In this document: positions 8,883 through 17,155 of the stretch, piece by piece
How the letters are laid out: each line of letters starts with the position of its first letter
How positions within the stretch are numbered: the stretch's first letter is position 1
Assembly: GCA_027364875.1 (NCBI GenBank)
Contig: DAHXON010000007.1
Span: forward strand, 29,516-79,259
Length of the DNA stretch: 49,744 nt
Direction: 5' to 3'
Source of the DNA: Chloroflexota bacterium
Lineage (GTDB): Bacteria; Chloroflexota; Limnocylindria; Limnocylindrales; CSP1-4
Program-made: the position numbers and the translations under genes
Notes under the pieces: model-generated
Database searches by the model: none
Seen by the model: the letters and a program-made list of their open reading frames with translations, nothing else
What the model was told of the DNA's origin: nothing

Positions 8883-9569
8883 TCAGTCTCCCGCGGCGTC
8901 GCGGAGCCGTTGGAGGCCGTCGAGGATCAGGTCCAGTCCGAACTCGAAGTCGACCGAGGCGGCGCCTGCGGTCCTGCTCACCATCTCGGCCATCGCGCGG
9001 AGGTTCGGGTAGTCGCCCGCGGGAAGACCTTGCGCGAGTGCCGCCGCCACCTCCGGGGCTTTGTCGGGGTCGAACGACCAGGCCAGTTCCTGGAGTGCGA
9101 AGCCATACGTGTAACTGTCCAGCACCATGATCGCGCGAATGACCCTCGGCATCGTGAACCCCGCCGCCGACAGGACGCCTATCACTGCGTCCACGTAGCG
9201 CAGCCTCGCAGGACCGCCGTTGGGGCGCGACTCGATGAGCCTGCCGGCCCAGGGGTGGCGCAGAAGGACCTGATGGGCTGAGGTCGCACTCCGCCGGATC
9301 GCGGTCTTCCAGTCGACGTCTCCGGAAGGCACCTCGAAGTCGGCCATGACGAGGTCGGCGATGCCGTCGAGGATGTCGTCCTTGTTGGCAACGTGCTTGT
9401 ACAGCGACATCGCCTCGACTCGGAGCACCTGGCCGAGCTTGCGCATGGAGACCGACTCGAGGCCGCCTTCGTCCGCCAGCAGCATGGCCGCCCGCAGGAC
9501 CTGGTCCCGGCTGAGCGGCTTGCGTCGGCGAGCCGCGGTTCGAGCCGGCGGCGTCATCGGCTTCGTCAT
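8883..9569 (-). CDS. TetR family transcriptional repressor (TetR C-terminal type)
   Basis: 228 residues. The N-terminal HTH (about 18-65) contains LSRDQVLRAAMLLADEGGLE and SLYKHVANKDDILDGIADLV, the classical TetR pattern. The C-terminal half matches the tetracycline-repressor-like ligand-binding domain in length and aromatic-rich helices (DSYTYGFALQELAW). It is expected to be a dimeric repressor released by a small hydrophobic ligand. The spacer to the divergent 9713 gene carries three copies of a TTACRGTGTA-like site, one of which overlaps the gene's own extended -10, consistent with autorepression. The neighbouring divergent genes (Ddn-like and DUF4386-like) are the likely additional targets. 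Confidence 0.9.
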   Translation of the reverse strand: MTKPMTPPARTAARRRKPLSRDQVLRAAMLLADEGGLESVSMRKLGQVLRVEAMSLYKHVANKDDILDGIADLVMADFEVPSGDVDWKTAIRRSATSAHQVLLRHPWAGRLIESRPNGGPARLRYVDAVIGVLSAAGFTMPRVIRAIMVLDSYTYGFALQELAWSFDPDKAPEVAAALAQGLPAGDYPNLRAMAEMVSRTAGAASVDFEFGLDLILDGLQRLRDAAGD

Positions 9570-9597
9570 CTCGTCCTCAGCCTCGCGTGTTGACAGG

Positions 9598-9641
9598 CTT
9601 ACGGTGTAGTCGTAGGCTTACACCGTCAGCTTACAGTGTAT
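9598..9641. promoter_or_regulatory. Three TetR-type operator half-palindromes
   Basis: Three related 11-mers: TTACGGTGTAG (9599-9609), TTACACCGTCA (9618-9628, opposite orientation) and TTACAGTGTAT (9631-9641). Each is a near-palindrome of TTACRGTGTA type. Position between divergent tetR and the Ddn-like gene makes TetR the obvious binder (inference). Confidence 0.65.
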
Positions 9642-9643
9642 CA
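9635..9643 (-). promoter_or_regulatory. Extended -10 TGATACACT, probable tetR promoter
   Basis: On the minus strand TCTGATACACTG contains an extended -10 (TG-A-TACACT) about 66 bases before the tetR ATG. It overlaps the operator at 9631-9641. The same TCTGATACACTG string precedes the haem operon at 33540-33548. Confidence 0.45.
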
Positions 9644-9712
9644 GACGCCAGGTCCGCGGGGCAATCTCGTCATCGCGGCCTGCGGTCTCATCTCCAACCA
9701 AGGAGGCATCCA

Positions 9713-10219
9713 ATGTTGATGCAAATGGCGACCCTCGGGGGCGCTCTACTGATAGCAGTCGGGGCCATTGCGGGCACGGTCCTGCTGGGGATGCGGGCGA
9801 AGTCCCCGCTCCTGCTCGGCCCCCTCATCCGGCTGCAGCGCGCGGTCCTCAACCCGCGACAGCTCCGATCGGCCGGCAAGCTCGGGGCGTCCGCATCCGT
9901 GATCCGGCATCGCGGCCGGATCTCGGGCCAGCGGTACGAGACTCCCGTCGGGGCGGTGGCAGTCGGTGACGGGTTCGTGATCGCCCTGCCCTACGGGTCA
10001 CGCGCGAACTGGCTCCAGAACGTCCTGGCGAGTGGCTCCGCCACCATCGTCCACGAGGGAGAGACGTACCAGGTCGACCGGCCGGAGGTCGTCCCGATGC
10101 GGGCTGTCCGGGCTGTGTTCACGGTCGGTGATCAACGGAGCTTCCGCTGGTTCGCCGTCGACCAGGCGCTCCGGGTCCGGCGGGCCCAGCCGGAAGGCGC
10201 CTGGGATGGCGCCAGATGA
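9713..10219 (+). CDS. Nitroreductase family deazaflavin (F420)-dependent oxidoreductase-like protein
   Basis: 168 residues. A membrane-like N-terminal helix (GGALLIAVGAIAGTVLLGM, about 9-27) precedes a Ddn-like core: VIRHRGRISGQRYETPVGAV, then FVIALPYGSRANWLQNVLAS and the tail VDQALRVRRAQP. Typical Ddn-family proteins use F420H2. The N-terminal helix suggests membrane association. The ATG at 9713 is selected because AAGGAGG lies 6 bases upstream. It is divergent from tetR across a spacer with TetR operators and 61 bases ahead of the DUF4386-like gene, so a small TetR-controlled operon is likely. Confidence 0.82.
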   Translation: MLMQMATLGGALLIAVGAIAGTVLLGMRAKSPLLLGPLIRLQRAVLNPRQLRSAGKLGASASVIRHRGRISGQRYETPVGAVAVGDGFVIALPYGSRANWLQNVLASGSATIVHEGETYQVDRPEVVPMRAVRAVFTVGDQRSFRWFAVDQALRVRRAQPEGAWDGAR

Positions 10220-10280
10220 CCCCAGCGTCCGGCGATGGCCGGGACGACGTATTCAACCACCCAGACTCCAAGGAGAAACC

Positions 10281-11036
10281 GTGACTTCCGCCAAGGCTCT
10301 CTCGAGAACCGCCGGGCTTCTGTACCTGGGCCTCATCGCGCTCATGTGTCTTGCCCAGGTCGTACGCGACAGCGTCTACGTGCGCGACGACGCGGCCGCC
10401 ACGGCGGACAGGATCCGCGAATCGGCGGGCGTGTACCGCATTGCCCTGGCGGGCGATCTCATCGGCTACGTCTGCTACCTATTCCTGGCTCTGACCCTCT
10501 ACTTCCTGCTCCGAAGCCACGGGCCGTGGGCCGCCCGCATCCTGCTGGTGACCGTCACCGCGGCCACCGCGATTCTCATGGGCACCCTCATCACCCATGC
10601 CGGCTCGCTCCTGGTCGCCACCGACCCGGGCTTCTCCTCGGCTCTTGGGCAGCGCGGTTCGGACGCCCTGGTCCTGCTGTTGATGAACCTGCAAAAACTG
10701 GGCTACTACGCCGGCCAGATCTTCTTCGGTCTCTGGCTCCTTCCCCTCGGACTCCTCGTGTACCGATCGGGGTGGTTTCCGAAGTGGCTGGGCGCCTGGC
10801 TCGTCATCGGCGGTTTCGGCCAGCTTGTCGAGCTGGCATTGATTCTCCTGGTGACCCCCAACTTCGATGAATCGAGCGTATGGGTCCTCCTCCTGCCGGG
10901 TGGCATCTCGGAGGTTATCTTCGCCCTGTGGGCAACGATCAGAGGAGCAAACGCTCCGGAGCACGTGGCGGGCAACGATCCTCGGGCTGGTACCGACCCC
11001 GGGGCCGTGGCCCTGGCGAATCGCGGAGCGTTCTGA
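10281..11036 (+). CDS. DUF4386 family membrane protein
   Basis: 251 residues starting at a GTG preceded by AAGGAGA. The DUF4386 pattern is present: SRTAGLLYLGLIALMCLA at the N-terminus, the VYRIALAGDLIGYVCYLFLALTLY helix pair, a central NLQKLGYYAGQIFFGLWLLPLGLLVYRS block and GWFPKWLGAWLVIGGFGQLV near residue 165. About six to seven helices; function of the family unknown. It follows the Ddn-like gene and is probably cotranscribed. Its 3' end abuts the decayed minus-strand gene at 11040-11331. Confidence 0.85.
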   Translation: MTSAKALSRTAGLLYLGLIALMCLAQVVRDSVYVRDDAAATADRIRESAGVYRIALAGDLIGYVCYLFLALTLYFLLRSHGPWAARILLVTVTAATAILMGTLITHAGSLLVATDPGFSSALGQRGSDALVLLLMNLQKLGYYAGQIFFGLWLLPLGLLVYRSGWFPKWLGAWLVIGGFGQLVELALILLVTPNFDESSVWVLLLPGGISEVIFALWATIRGANAPEHVAGNDPRAGTDPGAVALANRGAF

Positions 11037-11039
11037 GCA

Positions 11040-11331
11040 TGCTGAGAGCCCGCCTTGCCCGATCTGGCGAGTTCGCCAATCACCGACGTTCCCGGCGAGT
11101 ACCCGACGGGCATAAACAGGGCCGTGAGTGCGTCGGCGAAGCGGTGTCCAGACGAGGAGAATGCCCACTCCCGGTCCTGCGCTCGCGGCAGCGCGGACGG
11201 CGTAGCCGAGCTGGGGTTCGGGCTCGTCCGAGGCTTGGTTGGGCCCAGCCCAGGATGACGCCGGCGCAGGCCGCCAGGCCAATCCAGGAGGCGGTCCCGC
11301 TGCCCAGGGAGCGGCCACGCTGCGTTTCCAT
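11040..11331 (-). pseudogene. Decayed small membrane-protein gene
   Basis: An ATG at 11331 with a good ribosome-binding site (GGAAGG) opens METQRGRSLG and a hydrophobic stretch (WIGLAACAGVILGWA). The frame then becomes arginine/proline-rich. Plausible protein-like sequence continues in a second frame (EPQLGYAVRAAASAG, VGILLVW) and then a third (FADALTALFMPVGYSPG). This pattern is best explained by two or more frameshifts in a two- or three-helix membrane protein. It sits 46 bases behind 11378-11830 and would have been the last gene of that minus-strand operon. A sequencing error is possible. Confidence 0.4.
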
Positions 11332-11377
11332 GATCCTTCCTCTCTTTGCCGTCACGCAGCGCCCAGATCGATTCCGA

Positions 11378-11830
11378 CTATAGCCACGGAACCAGAACGC
11401 TCCGGGTGTAGTCATCCCAGGCGGCGCCAAAGGTTCTGGAAAGAGCCTTCTCCTCCTCCGGTGCGAAGAGTCTCGAGCCGACATAGAGAACGATCCCGAG
11501 AACGAGTCCGAGCCACGTTCCGACCAGGAAGCCAAGCCCCGGAAGGAGCAGCAAGGAGACTCCCGTATACAGAGGATGCTTGACCAGGGCGTAGGGACCG
11601 CTGGTGATGAGCCGTCCTCTCGGAACCTGGGTCAATATCAGGATCACGGACCATGCCCAAGCGATCAATCCCAGGACGAGAAACGCGGCGCCAACGATGT
11701 CCAGAGCGGTTGACCGAGGAACGGAGAAGAGGCCCGGATCGACGAGCGCTAGGACAAGACCCAGCACCATGAACGGCAGAACGAAGAGACCGATCCTGTC
11801 TCCGCTGCCCACGAGCACCTTGAGTTTCAT
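11378..11830 (-). CDS. Isoprenylcysteine carboxyl methyltransferase (ICMT/PEMT-like) family membrane protein
   Basis: 150 residues, four to five membrane helices, and the family signature SGPYALVKHPLYTGVSLLLL (about residues 77-96) with the downstream acidic motif APEEEKALSRTFGAAWDDY (about 123-141). Family members bind S-adenosylmethionine at the membrane and methylate small or prenylated substrates. Bacterial substrates are mostly unknown. Its ATG overlaps the stop of the flavodoxin gene (ATGA), so translation is coupled and the two proteins are made together. Confidence 0.82.
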   Translation of the reverse strand: MKLKVLVGSGDRIGLFVLPFMVLGLVLALVDPGLFSVPRSTALDIVGAAFLVLGLIAWAWSVILILTQVPRGRLITSGPYALVKHPLYTGVSLLLLPGLGFLVGTWLGLVLGIVLYVGSRLFAPEEEKALSRTFGAAWDDYTRSVLVPWL

Positions 11831-12429
11831 CGCCCAGTCTCCTTCTCGGTAACTCTCGTTGGGTCAACGGCTGGGGCGACGCCCTTGCCGTCGGCCGACC
11901 GATCGGTCGCGAGCTCGCCGGCGACCGTCGCCGCCCATGTCTTGATCTCGCCCCACTCGCGAAAGTCGCCCGCCTGCAGGATGGCGGCGTTGTTGGGCAC
12001 GAGCCTGAAGGCCCGTTCCAGGAAGCCGACGGGCTTCGCTGCCGGGTCGTACGCGCCGAAGAACACGTGATGGTCTCGGGCGCGGACGGCGTTACCGAGC
12101 TCGACGATCTCCCTCGGAACCGCCGTCGTGCGGACGTCACGACCCTGGGGGTCGGTCGGGGATGTGCCCAGCGGCCCGCTGCTGAACAGCCAGAGCGGGT
12201 GTCGGGCCAGCGTCGCCCTATTTCTTCGGACGAACTCCGTCGCCTCCTTGAGCCATCCGCAGTACAGGGCACTGCCGATAACGAACGCGTCGTAGCCGGA
12301 AACGTCCCGGGTGCGGTCGACCTGCTCGACGCTGACGTGCAGACCAGACTGGCCGAGGGTGGCCCCGATGCCCTCAGCGATCTCCCGGGTCGCGCCATGG
12401 TGGGTCGCATATGCGACCAGAACGTTCAC
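11827..12429 (-). CDS. Flavodoxin-domain protein (HemG/Flavodoxin_5-like)
   Basis: 200 residues. It begins VNVLVAYATHHGATREIAEG, with the T-x-x-G-A-T phosphate loop that binds FMN, and continues with YDAFVIGSALYCGWLKEATEF and LWLFSSGPLG, the flavodoxin-fold pattern of menaquinone-dependent protoporphyrinogen oxidase-like proteins. It may be an electron-transfer flavoprotein. A role in haem synthesis is not implied, because the window already has a dedicated haem operon with its own oxidase. The GTG at 12429 is chosen over an upstream in-frame ATG because a GGGAG ribosome-binding site is 7 bases upstream and homology starts here. It is the middle gene of a minus-strand operon. Confidence 0.85.
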   Translation of the reverse strand: MNVLVAYATHHGATREIAEGIGATLGQSGLHVSVEQVDRTRDVSGYDAFVIGSALYCGWLKEATEFVRRNRATLARHPLWLFSSGPLGTSPTDPQGRDVRTTAVPREIVELGNAVRARDHHVFFGAYDPAAKPVGFLERAFRLVPNNAAILQAGDFREWGEIKTWAATVAGELATDRSADGKGVAPAVDPTRVTEKETGR

Positions 12430-12463
12430 TTCGAAACTCCCAGTACGTATGCCTGCACGGCTG

Positions 12464-12871
12464 CTAGTGGGCCGAGGGTTCTGTTCGCGCGCCACCACGG
12501 AACACGGGGATCGGGTGCCAGGACCGTGCCAGCACTGCCCAGACCAGGACTGCGTCGATGGCGAGGCCGGGCACGGCCGAAAGGCTGAACAGACCGACGA
12601 GGACGGTTGCCGAGGCGACAGACGCGACTACGACGAGCGGGCGCCACCAGCTCCTCGGAACAAGGATCCCGGCGTTGGCCAGCACCGCGAATAGGTAGCT
12701 GGCCACGGTGATCGAGGTGAGCATGACCGCGATCGCCTTGACGAGATCGGAGTCGAGGCCCGTACCGGTCACGATCCATGGTGGTGTGGACACGAACAGG
12801 AGGCCGCACGAAATGGCCCCGATGTGCATGACTGCATGGCCGACAAGAACCAGGGCGATCAGCAACGGCAT
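12464..12871 (-). CDS. Small four-helix membrane protein
   Basis: 135 residues with hydrophobic segments near 1-25, 42-66, 76-97 and 100-115. The first helix contains GHAVMHIGAISCGLLF, with two histidines comparable to the HGLGHGG of the 6608-7042 protein. Function unknown. First gene of the minus-strand operon that continues with the flavodoxin gene 34 bases later and the ICMT-like gene. Confidence 0.72.
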   Translation of the reverse strand: MPLLIALVLVGHAVMHIGAISCGLLFVSTPPWIVTGTGLDSDLVKAIAVMLTSITVASYLFAVLANAGILVPRSWWRPLVVVASVASATVLVGLFSLSAVPGLAIDAVLVWAVLARSWHPIPVFRGGARTEPSAH

Positions 12872-13025
12872 TGCTCCAACCTTCCGATTCCTCGCCGGCG
12901 CATCATGCGGCCGGCGATCTGCCGTCCAGACTGAGGCCCAACCCTCCGGGCGACATCAATCCTTGGATGGGCGTAAGGGTTGATTTGCTGCAGCCGGTTC
13001 GTGCGGCCGAGGATCCCGGCGCCGG

Positions 13026-15143
13026 CTAGGCGAGCAGGCCGAGCTCCCTCCCCCGCGCCACCGCCTCGACGCGGTTAGCCGCGCCGAGCTTCGCCGACAC
13101 GGTGTGGACGTGGGTTTTGACCGTGCTGACGGTCACGTAGAGTTCCGCGGCGATCTGGCGATTCGACCCCCCGGCGGAGACGAGGCGCAGGACCTCGAGC
13201 TCGCGCGCGGTGAGTGGCTCGATGAGTGCCCTGGGAGGCAACTGGCCGGCGGTCAACCCAGCGGTGCGATCGCGAAGTGCGCGCGACTCGCGCAGCGACG
13301 TGACGTCGCCTCCACGTCGTGCGAGCTCGATCGCTCGTTCGGCTGCCGCCACCGCACCGGAGTCTCCCGACCGCAGCAGGATCTCCGCCCGCGCCAGGTG
13401 GATCCGCGCCGCAGCGGGCATCTCGTTGCCGTCGGGGTCGACGAAGTCGGGGAGGCCTTCCTCGCAGGCCTCCATGGCGGCGCGGAGACGCCCGCGACGG
13501 GCTTCGAGGCGAGCAAGGTCGCGGGTCGAGTCGGCGAGCGCAATCCAGTTCCCTGCGGCGCGCACTGCGGGTCGGGCGGCCCGCAACTCGTCGACGGCGC
13601 GGTCCAGCTCGCCTGCGTCCAGAAGGGCGAGACCGAGCGTGGCATGGATGTCGGCGACGAGTCCCGCGGCCCCGGCCGGAGCGAGGCCAAGCGCCCGCTC
13701 GGCATGGCCGACCGCCGCGGCCGGATCGTGCGAGAGGCGCGCGGCAATCGATCGGATCAGGGCGTGGTACGACGCCTGGACAGCTGCGCCTGGCAGGCCG
13801 CCGGCAAGTGCCGCTGGCAACGCGGCTTCCGCATCGGCCAGACGCCGATCCACGCCCTCGGTCCGCCCGGAGAGGACGAGGGATAGAGCGTAGAACGTGC
13901 TGAGCCGGAAATGCGACCGGACCGCCGCCTCGGGCAGCCGGTCCATCAAGCTGAGCAGCGTCTGGAGCTGGCCAGCGTGGATGATAGCGCCTCCGCAGGC
14001 CGCCCTCAGGTCGGCCGCGCGGTCGCCCTCTCCAGAACGGACGGCATGTTCTATCGCGTCGGCGGCGAAGCCATGCTCGATATGCCAATCGGCCGCCCGG
14101 AGGTGAAGGGCGGCAGGCTTCGCCGGGTCCGCGACCGTGAGGCGCGAGCGCAGCAGGTCCGCGAAGAGATGGTGATAGCGATACCAGCGCCGCTCGTCGT
14201 CGAGCGGCACCAGGAGGACGTTGGCCTGCTCGAGGCGTTCGAGCGTGGCCCGCCCGTCGGTCCGGCCGGTCAGCGCGTCGCACAGCGGGCCTGTGAGGCG
14301 ATCGAGCACCGAGGTCTGCATGAGGAAGTCGCTGTCGGCAGCGTCGAGCCGCGACAGAACCTCGTCGGTGATGTAGTCGAGCACATAGCGATGGCTCGCC
14401 GCAAAGTCGTGGACCCGACGCGAGACATCCGTCTGTCCAGCGAGCGAGAGGCCCGCCAGTTGCAGTACCGCGGGCCAGCCCTCGGTCCGCGCCATTAGCG
14501 TGTCAAGGTCGTCACCCGACAGCTTCACGCCCATCCTGTCCGTGAAGAAGAGCCGGGCTTCCTCGCTGGTGAAGCGGAGCGCATCGGCCCGAAGCTCGAG
14601 GAGCTCGCCCTGTGCCCGCAGCCGAGCGAGCGGCAAGATCGGGTCCTGGCGGGTCGAGATCACGAGGTGGACTTGGGCGGGCAGCCGCTCGAGCAGGACC
14701 CCGACGATGTGCCGGACTTCGGGGGCAGCTATGACGTGGTAGTCGTCAAGCACGAGTACCCGCGGCTCGGGTCGCTCGGCGAGCACTAGGGCAACCTCGT
14801 CTACGACATCGTCGGGCATCGCCCCAGATCCGCCTTCCCCTGCTGCCGCGGCCTGGTAGCCGCCGAGCATGGCGGCCCCCGCCCAGAGGTATCGAAGGAA
14901 GCGAGCGGGGTCGTTGTCGGCCTCAACCAGCGGGATCCAGGCGGCCGGAGTCTCGGATGCCGTCAGCCAGTCGACGAGGGCCGTCGTCTTCCCGAAACCT
15001 GCGGGGGCCGACACGAGCGTCAGCCGGGCGTCGAGGGCGCCGGCGAGGAGCTCGACCAGGCGCGACCGACGGATCCACCTCCGCGAGGCGCGGGGTGCCG
15101 TCAGTCTGAACGGGAGAAGAAGACCTTCCGCAACTCCGGCCAC
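13026..15143 (-). CDS. MalT-type LuxR family transcriptional regulator, copy 3
   Basis: 705 residues from the preferred GTG at 15143; an in-frame GTG at 15248 would add 35 residues that look non-homologous. Walker A is SAPAGFGKTT (about 45-54) and Walker B is VLVLDDYHVI. MalT-typical STRQDPILPLARLRAQGELLE and ARTEGWPAVLQLAGLSLAG follow, then a shorter helical sensor than in the other three copies. The C-terminal LuxR HTH has LTARELEVLRLVSAGGSN and VSTVKTHVHTVSAKLG. The start choice rests on a TACCAT box 8 bases upstream, matching the spacing before LuxR copy 2. It is divergent from the small-protein paralogue at 15296, a likely target or partner. Confidence 0.92.
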   Translation of the reverse strand: MAGVAEGLLLPFRLTAPRASRRWIRRSRLVELLAGALDARLTLVSAPAGFGKTTALVDWLTASETPAAWIPLVEADNDPARFLRYLWAGAAMLGGYQAAAAGEGGSGAMPDDVVDEVALVLAERPEPRVLVLDDYHVIAAPEVRHIVGVLLERLPAQVHLVISTRQDPILPLARLRAQGELLELRADALRFTSEEARLFFTDRMGVKLSGDDLDTLMARTEGWPAVLQLAGLSLAGQTDVSRRVHDFAASHRYVLDYITDEVLSRLDAADSDFLMQTSVLDRLTGPLCDALTGRTDGRATLERLEQANVLLVPLDDERRWYRYHHLFADLLRSRLTVADPAKPAALHLRAADWHIEHGFAADAIEHAVRSGEGDRAADLRAACGGAIIHAGQLQTLLSLMDRLPEAAVRSHFRLSTFYALSLVLSGRTEGVDRRLADAEAALPAALAGGLPGAAVQASYHALIRSIAARLSHDPAAAVGHAERALGLAPAGAAGLVADIHATLGLALLDAGELDRAVDELRAARPAVRAAGNWIALADSTRDLARLEARRGRLRAAMEACEEGLPDFVDPDGNEMPAAARIHLARAEILLRSGDSGAVAAAERAIELARRGGDVTSLRESRALRDRTAGLTAGQLPPRALIEPLTARELEVLRLVSAGGSNRQIAAELYVTVSTVKTHVHTVSAKLGAANRVEAVARGRELGLLA

Positions 15144-15151
15144 GGCCGCAG

Positions 15152-15157
15152 ATGGTA
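15152..15157 (-). promoter_or_regulatory. Candidate -10 box TACCAT before LuxR copy 3
   Basis: On the minus strand TACCAT is followed by 8 bases and GTG at 15143. It has the same geometry as at 3065-3079 and supports the shorter start for this gene. Confidence 0.4.
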
Positions 15158-15295
15158 GCGGGATAAGAGTGCGGGAACGAGTGCCAAGGGAAATCAACCC
15201 CCCATCTCCACAAGGTGATGGATGCCTCCAGTCGGGGTTGAGCGACACGCTCCTCCTGTCTCCGGCACCGGGTCGGACAAGACACGGAGGTCCTG

Positions 15296-15562
15296 ATGAG
15301 TCTCTCAGGCCGCTACGGCGTTCGGTTGCGGGTTCGAGGGGAGCTGGGGTCGGCGTGGTCCGCGGTCTTTGCGGATCTTGCCGTCGAACCCGAGCCGGAT
15401 GGGACCACGATCATCCGGGGCGAGGTCCGCGATCAGGCCGCCCTGCATGGGCTCCTCGCTGGGATTAGGGATCTAGGCCTGTCGCTGATCTCCGTGGCCG
15501 CGGTCGCGGCCTCCGAACCGTCGAGCGGCGGTCCCACAGCGTCGCCGCACTGCATCGAGTAG
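15296..15562 (+). CDS. Small conserved protein, LuxR-associated family, paralogue 2
   Basis: 88 residues: YGVRLRVRGELG at the start, a D-G-T turn, then VRDQAALHGLLAGIRDLGLS (about 45-64) and LISVAAV. It aligns without gaps in its core to the proteins at 5910 and 38886. A GGAGG ribosome-binding site precedes the ATG. It lies 152 bases from, and divergent to, MalT/LuxR copy 3. No known domain is recognised. Recurrence next to MalT/LuxR genes suggests a role in the same signalling process, perhaps as ligand-binding or regulator-binding partner (inference). Confidence 0.78.
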   Translation: MSLSGRYGVRLRVRGELGSAWSAVFADLAVEPEPDGTTIIRGEVRDQAALHGLLAGIRDLGLSLISVAAVAASEPSSGGPTASPHCIE

Positions 15563-15589
15563 AGCGAACGCCCGTAACGGCCCAGGGGC

Positions 15590-15677
15590 CTACCCGAACA
15601 AGTGGCGCGCCCGACAGGATTCGATTTCCCGAACACCATACCGTTCGCGAAGCAGATCGCGATCCGGGGAGCACGGG
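15590..15677. repeat. Dispersed repeat with tRNA 3' end, copy B
   Basis: In the 261-base gene-free spacer 15563-15823. CTACCCGAACAAG leads into TGGCGCGCCCGACAGGATTC (15603-15622), the reverse complement of a CCA-ended tRNA acceptor and T-loop, followed by ATTTCCCGAACACCATACCG. The T-stem partner strand is absent, so this is a fragment, not a tRNA gene. Confidence 0.7.
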
Positions 15678-15823
15678 AATGGCAAGCCCTTGTGGAGCGG
15701 CCTGCGTGACGCTCGGTCGTCGGTGACAGGGGACTCAAGCCGGACCTGAATGCCCCATTCGCGCGTGAATGCGAGCTTGGATGCGACCGATGGACGGGGC
15801 GGGTACGGACGTGACAGCGGCGG

Positions 15824-16894
15824 TCAGGGCCGCTTGGGCGAGGCGCAACCCTTTGCGACTCGACGGGCTTTTGCCTCTACGAGCGATGCGTCGGCCCTGT
15901 TCGTGAGCCGCTCGAGGGTGTCGTCCGGCTCCAGCTCGGCCAGACCTACCGTGATCCCGACGCCGACCTCGTCGCACATTTCTGCGCAAACGAGATCGAA
16001 TCGCTCTTCCGCCTCCTGAAGACAAGCGCCGCCAAGGCCGGCGACAAACTCATCGCCGCCATACCGAACGATCGGATCGAAGGGCCGGAGCCTCGCGCGC
16101 ATGGTCCAGACGAGCGTCTTGAGGACCTGGTCGCCTGCGGCATGCCCGTCTCGATCGTTGACCTGCTTCATGCCGTCGACATCGACGAAGGCGATGACGA
16201 AGGAGCCGTCACCGCGGCGGGCGCGCTCGATCTCATGCTGAAGGGTTAGGTTGCCCATTTCTCGCCGATAGGCGCCAGTCAGGTCGTCGAGGTGGGCAGT
16301 CTCGAGCTCGGCGTTCAGCCTCGCAATCTCGGCCGCGGCCTCGGATCGCTCCCGGGCGGCTCGCTCTCGATCGGCGGCGGCACGACGTCGATCGGCAGCG
16401 GCTCGCTCGCGGACCCTCGCAAGCTCCGCGGCAACCGCACTCGGTAGCTCAGTGATTCGGTCCGCCTCGCTCGACTCGGTGTCGAGCAGATCGGCGGCAT
16501 GGTCGCGCTCGCGAGAGGTCGCGTCGCGCCGCTCAGCCGTGCTCAGCCGCCGGCGCGAACTATCGGTTCGGGCCACTCGTGCGCCGAGCCTCTCGGTTGC
16601 AGACGCCAGCCGTGCTGCCTGGGATCTGGCATAGGCCGCCTCGTCTTCGGGGTCAGCTCGATAGCTTGGGTCTCGCGCTCGTTCTCGGCGGACCCGATCC
16701 GCTCGCGCCTGATCTTCCTCGGCGGCCGACTGGTCGGCCTGCGCACTGGTCGCATCTCGATCCGAGGCGGTTTGATCTACGTCGGACGAAGTCTGATCGA
16801 GGTCGGACAGCGTCTGTTCGGATCTGGGCTCCTGCCCCCTGCCACGGCCGCTAGCGACTCGTGCGCTCCCGTGAAGATTGTCGTTGCTCGCCAA
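15824..16894 (-). CDS. GGDEF diguanylate cyclase with long N-terminal coiled coil
   Basis: 356 residues. The N-terminal ~200 residues are highly charged and helical, opening with S-D-x-D-Q-T-type repeats (about 29-60) and ending in an Arg/Ala/Glu-rich coiled coil. The C-terminal GGDEF domain has DDLTGAYRREMGN, FVDVDGMKQVND and the catalytic RYGGDEF. An RxxD inhibitory site (RPFD) lies exactly five residues before GGDEF, so product inhibition by c-di-GMP is expected. No membrane helix or sensory domain is seen; the coiled coil probably drives dimerisation. The start is TTG at 16894, supported by AGGTGA four bases upstream. A 17-bp inverted repeat lies 63-79 bases upstream of the start. Confidence 0.9.
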   Translation of the reverse strand: MASNDNLHGSARVASGRGRGQEPRSEQTLSDLDQTSSDVDQTASDRDATSAQADQSAAEEDQARADRVRRERARDPSYRADPEDEAAYARSQAARLASATERLGARVARTDSSRRRLSTAERRDATSRERDHAADLLDTESSEADRITELPSAVAAELARVRERAAADRRRAAADRERAARERSEAAAEIARLNAELETAHLDDLTGAYRREMGNLTLQHEIERARRGDGSFVIAFVDVDGMKQVNDRDGHAAGDQVLKTLVWTMRARLRPFDPIVRYGGDEFVAGLGGACLQEAEERFDLVCAEMCDEVGVGITVGLAELEPDDTLERLTNRADASLVEAKARRVAKGCASPKRP

Positions 16895-16956
16895 TTGTCA
16901 CCTGGTTCCGGGCACCGGTTTTGACTCGGACCCGACGCGAATCGTACTCAGCGCCG

Positions 16957-16973
16957 CATTACGGGACGTCATG
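16957..16973. promoter_or_regulatory. 17-bp inverted repeat, site 1 (CATTACG-GGA-CGTCATG)
   Basis: A 7-3-7 inverted repeat with one mismatch, located just upstream of the diguanylate cyclase gene. Sites 2 (17591-17607) and 3 (19734-19750) match it. The shared half-site is CGTAATG. Confidence 0.55.
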
Positions 16974-17031
16974 ACGCCCCCATGTGGCGGGCGTCGAAAC
17001 TCGATAGAGATGTGCCTGTTGGGGGTCTTCC

Positions 17032-17106
17032 TCAACGCCGCCGGTACAGGCCGAAGCCGCCGCCAAACAGGAAGACCAAAATGATGATGACGATCAAGAG
17101 TTCCAT
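17032..17106 (-). CDS. 24-residue single-helix membrane microprotein
   Basis: A complete frame of 24 codons, MELLIVIIILVFLFGGGFGL then YRRR, with AGAAGG placed 6 to 7 bases before the ATG. It is one uninterrupted hydrophobic helix ending in a glycine patch and an arginine cluster, as in the small GGGFG-type membrane peptides often left unannotated in high-GC genomes. Function unknown. It lies on the same strand as, and upstream of, the diguanylate cyclase gene and downstream of the 66-residue frame at 17214. Confidence 0.6.
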   Translation of the reverse strand: MELLIVIIILVFLFGGGFGLYRRR

Positions 17107-17155
17107 GGGGACCTTCTTTCAGCCACACGATGCGCGTCCGTCACCGATCGAGTGA

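Noticed and set aside
11827..12429. Calling the flavodoxin-domain protein a haem-pathway HemG
   Set aside because: It has the flavodoxin fold but lies in an unrelated operon, and the haem operon already has an FAD-type oxidase.
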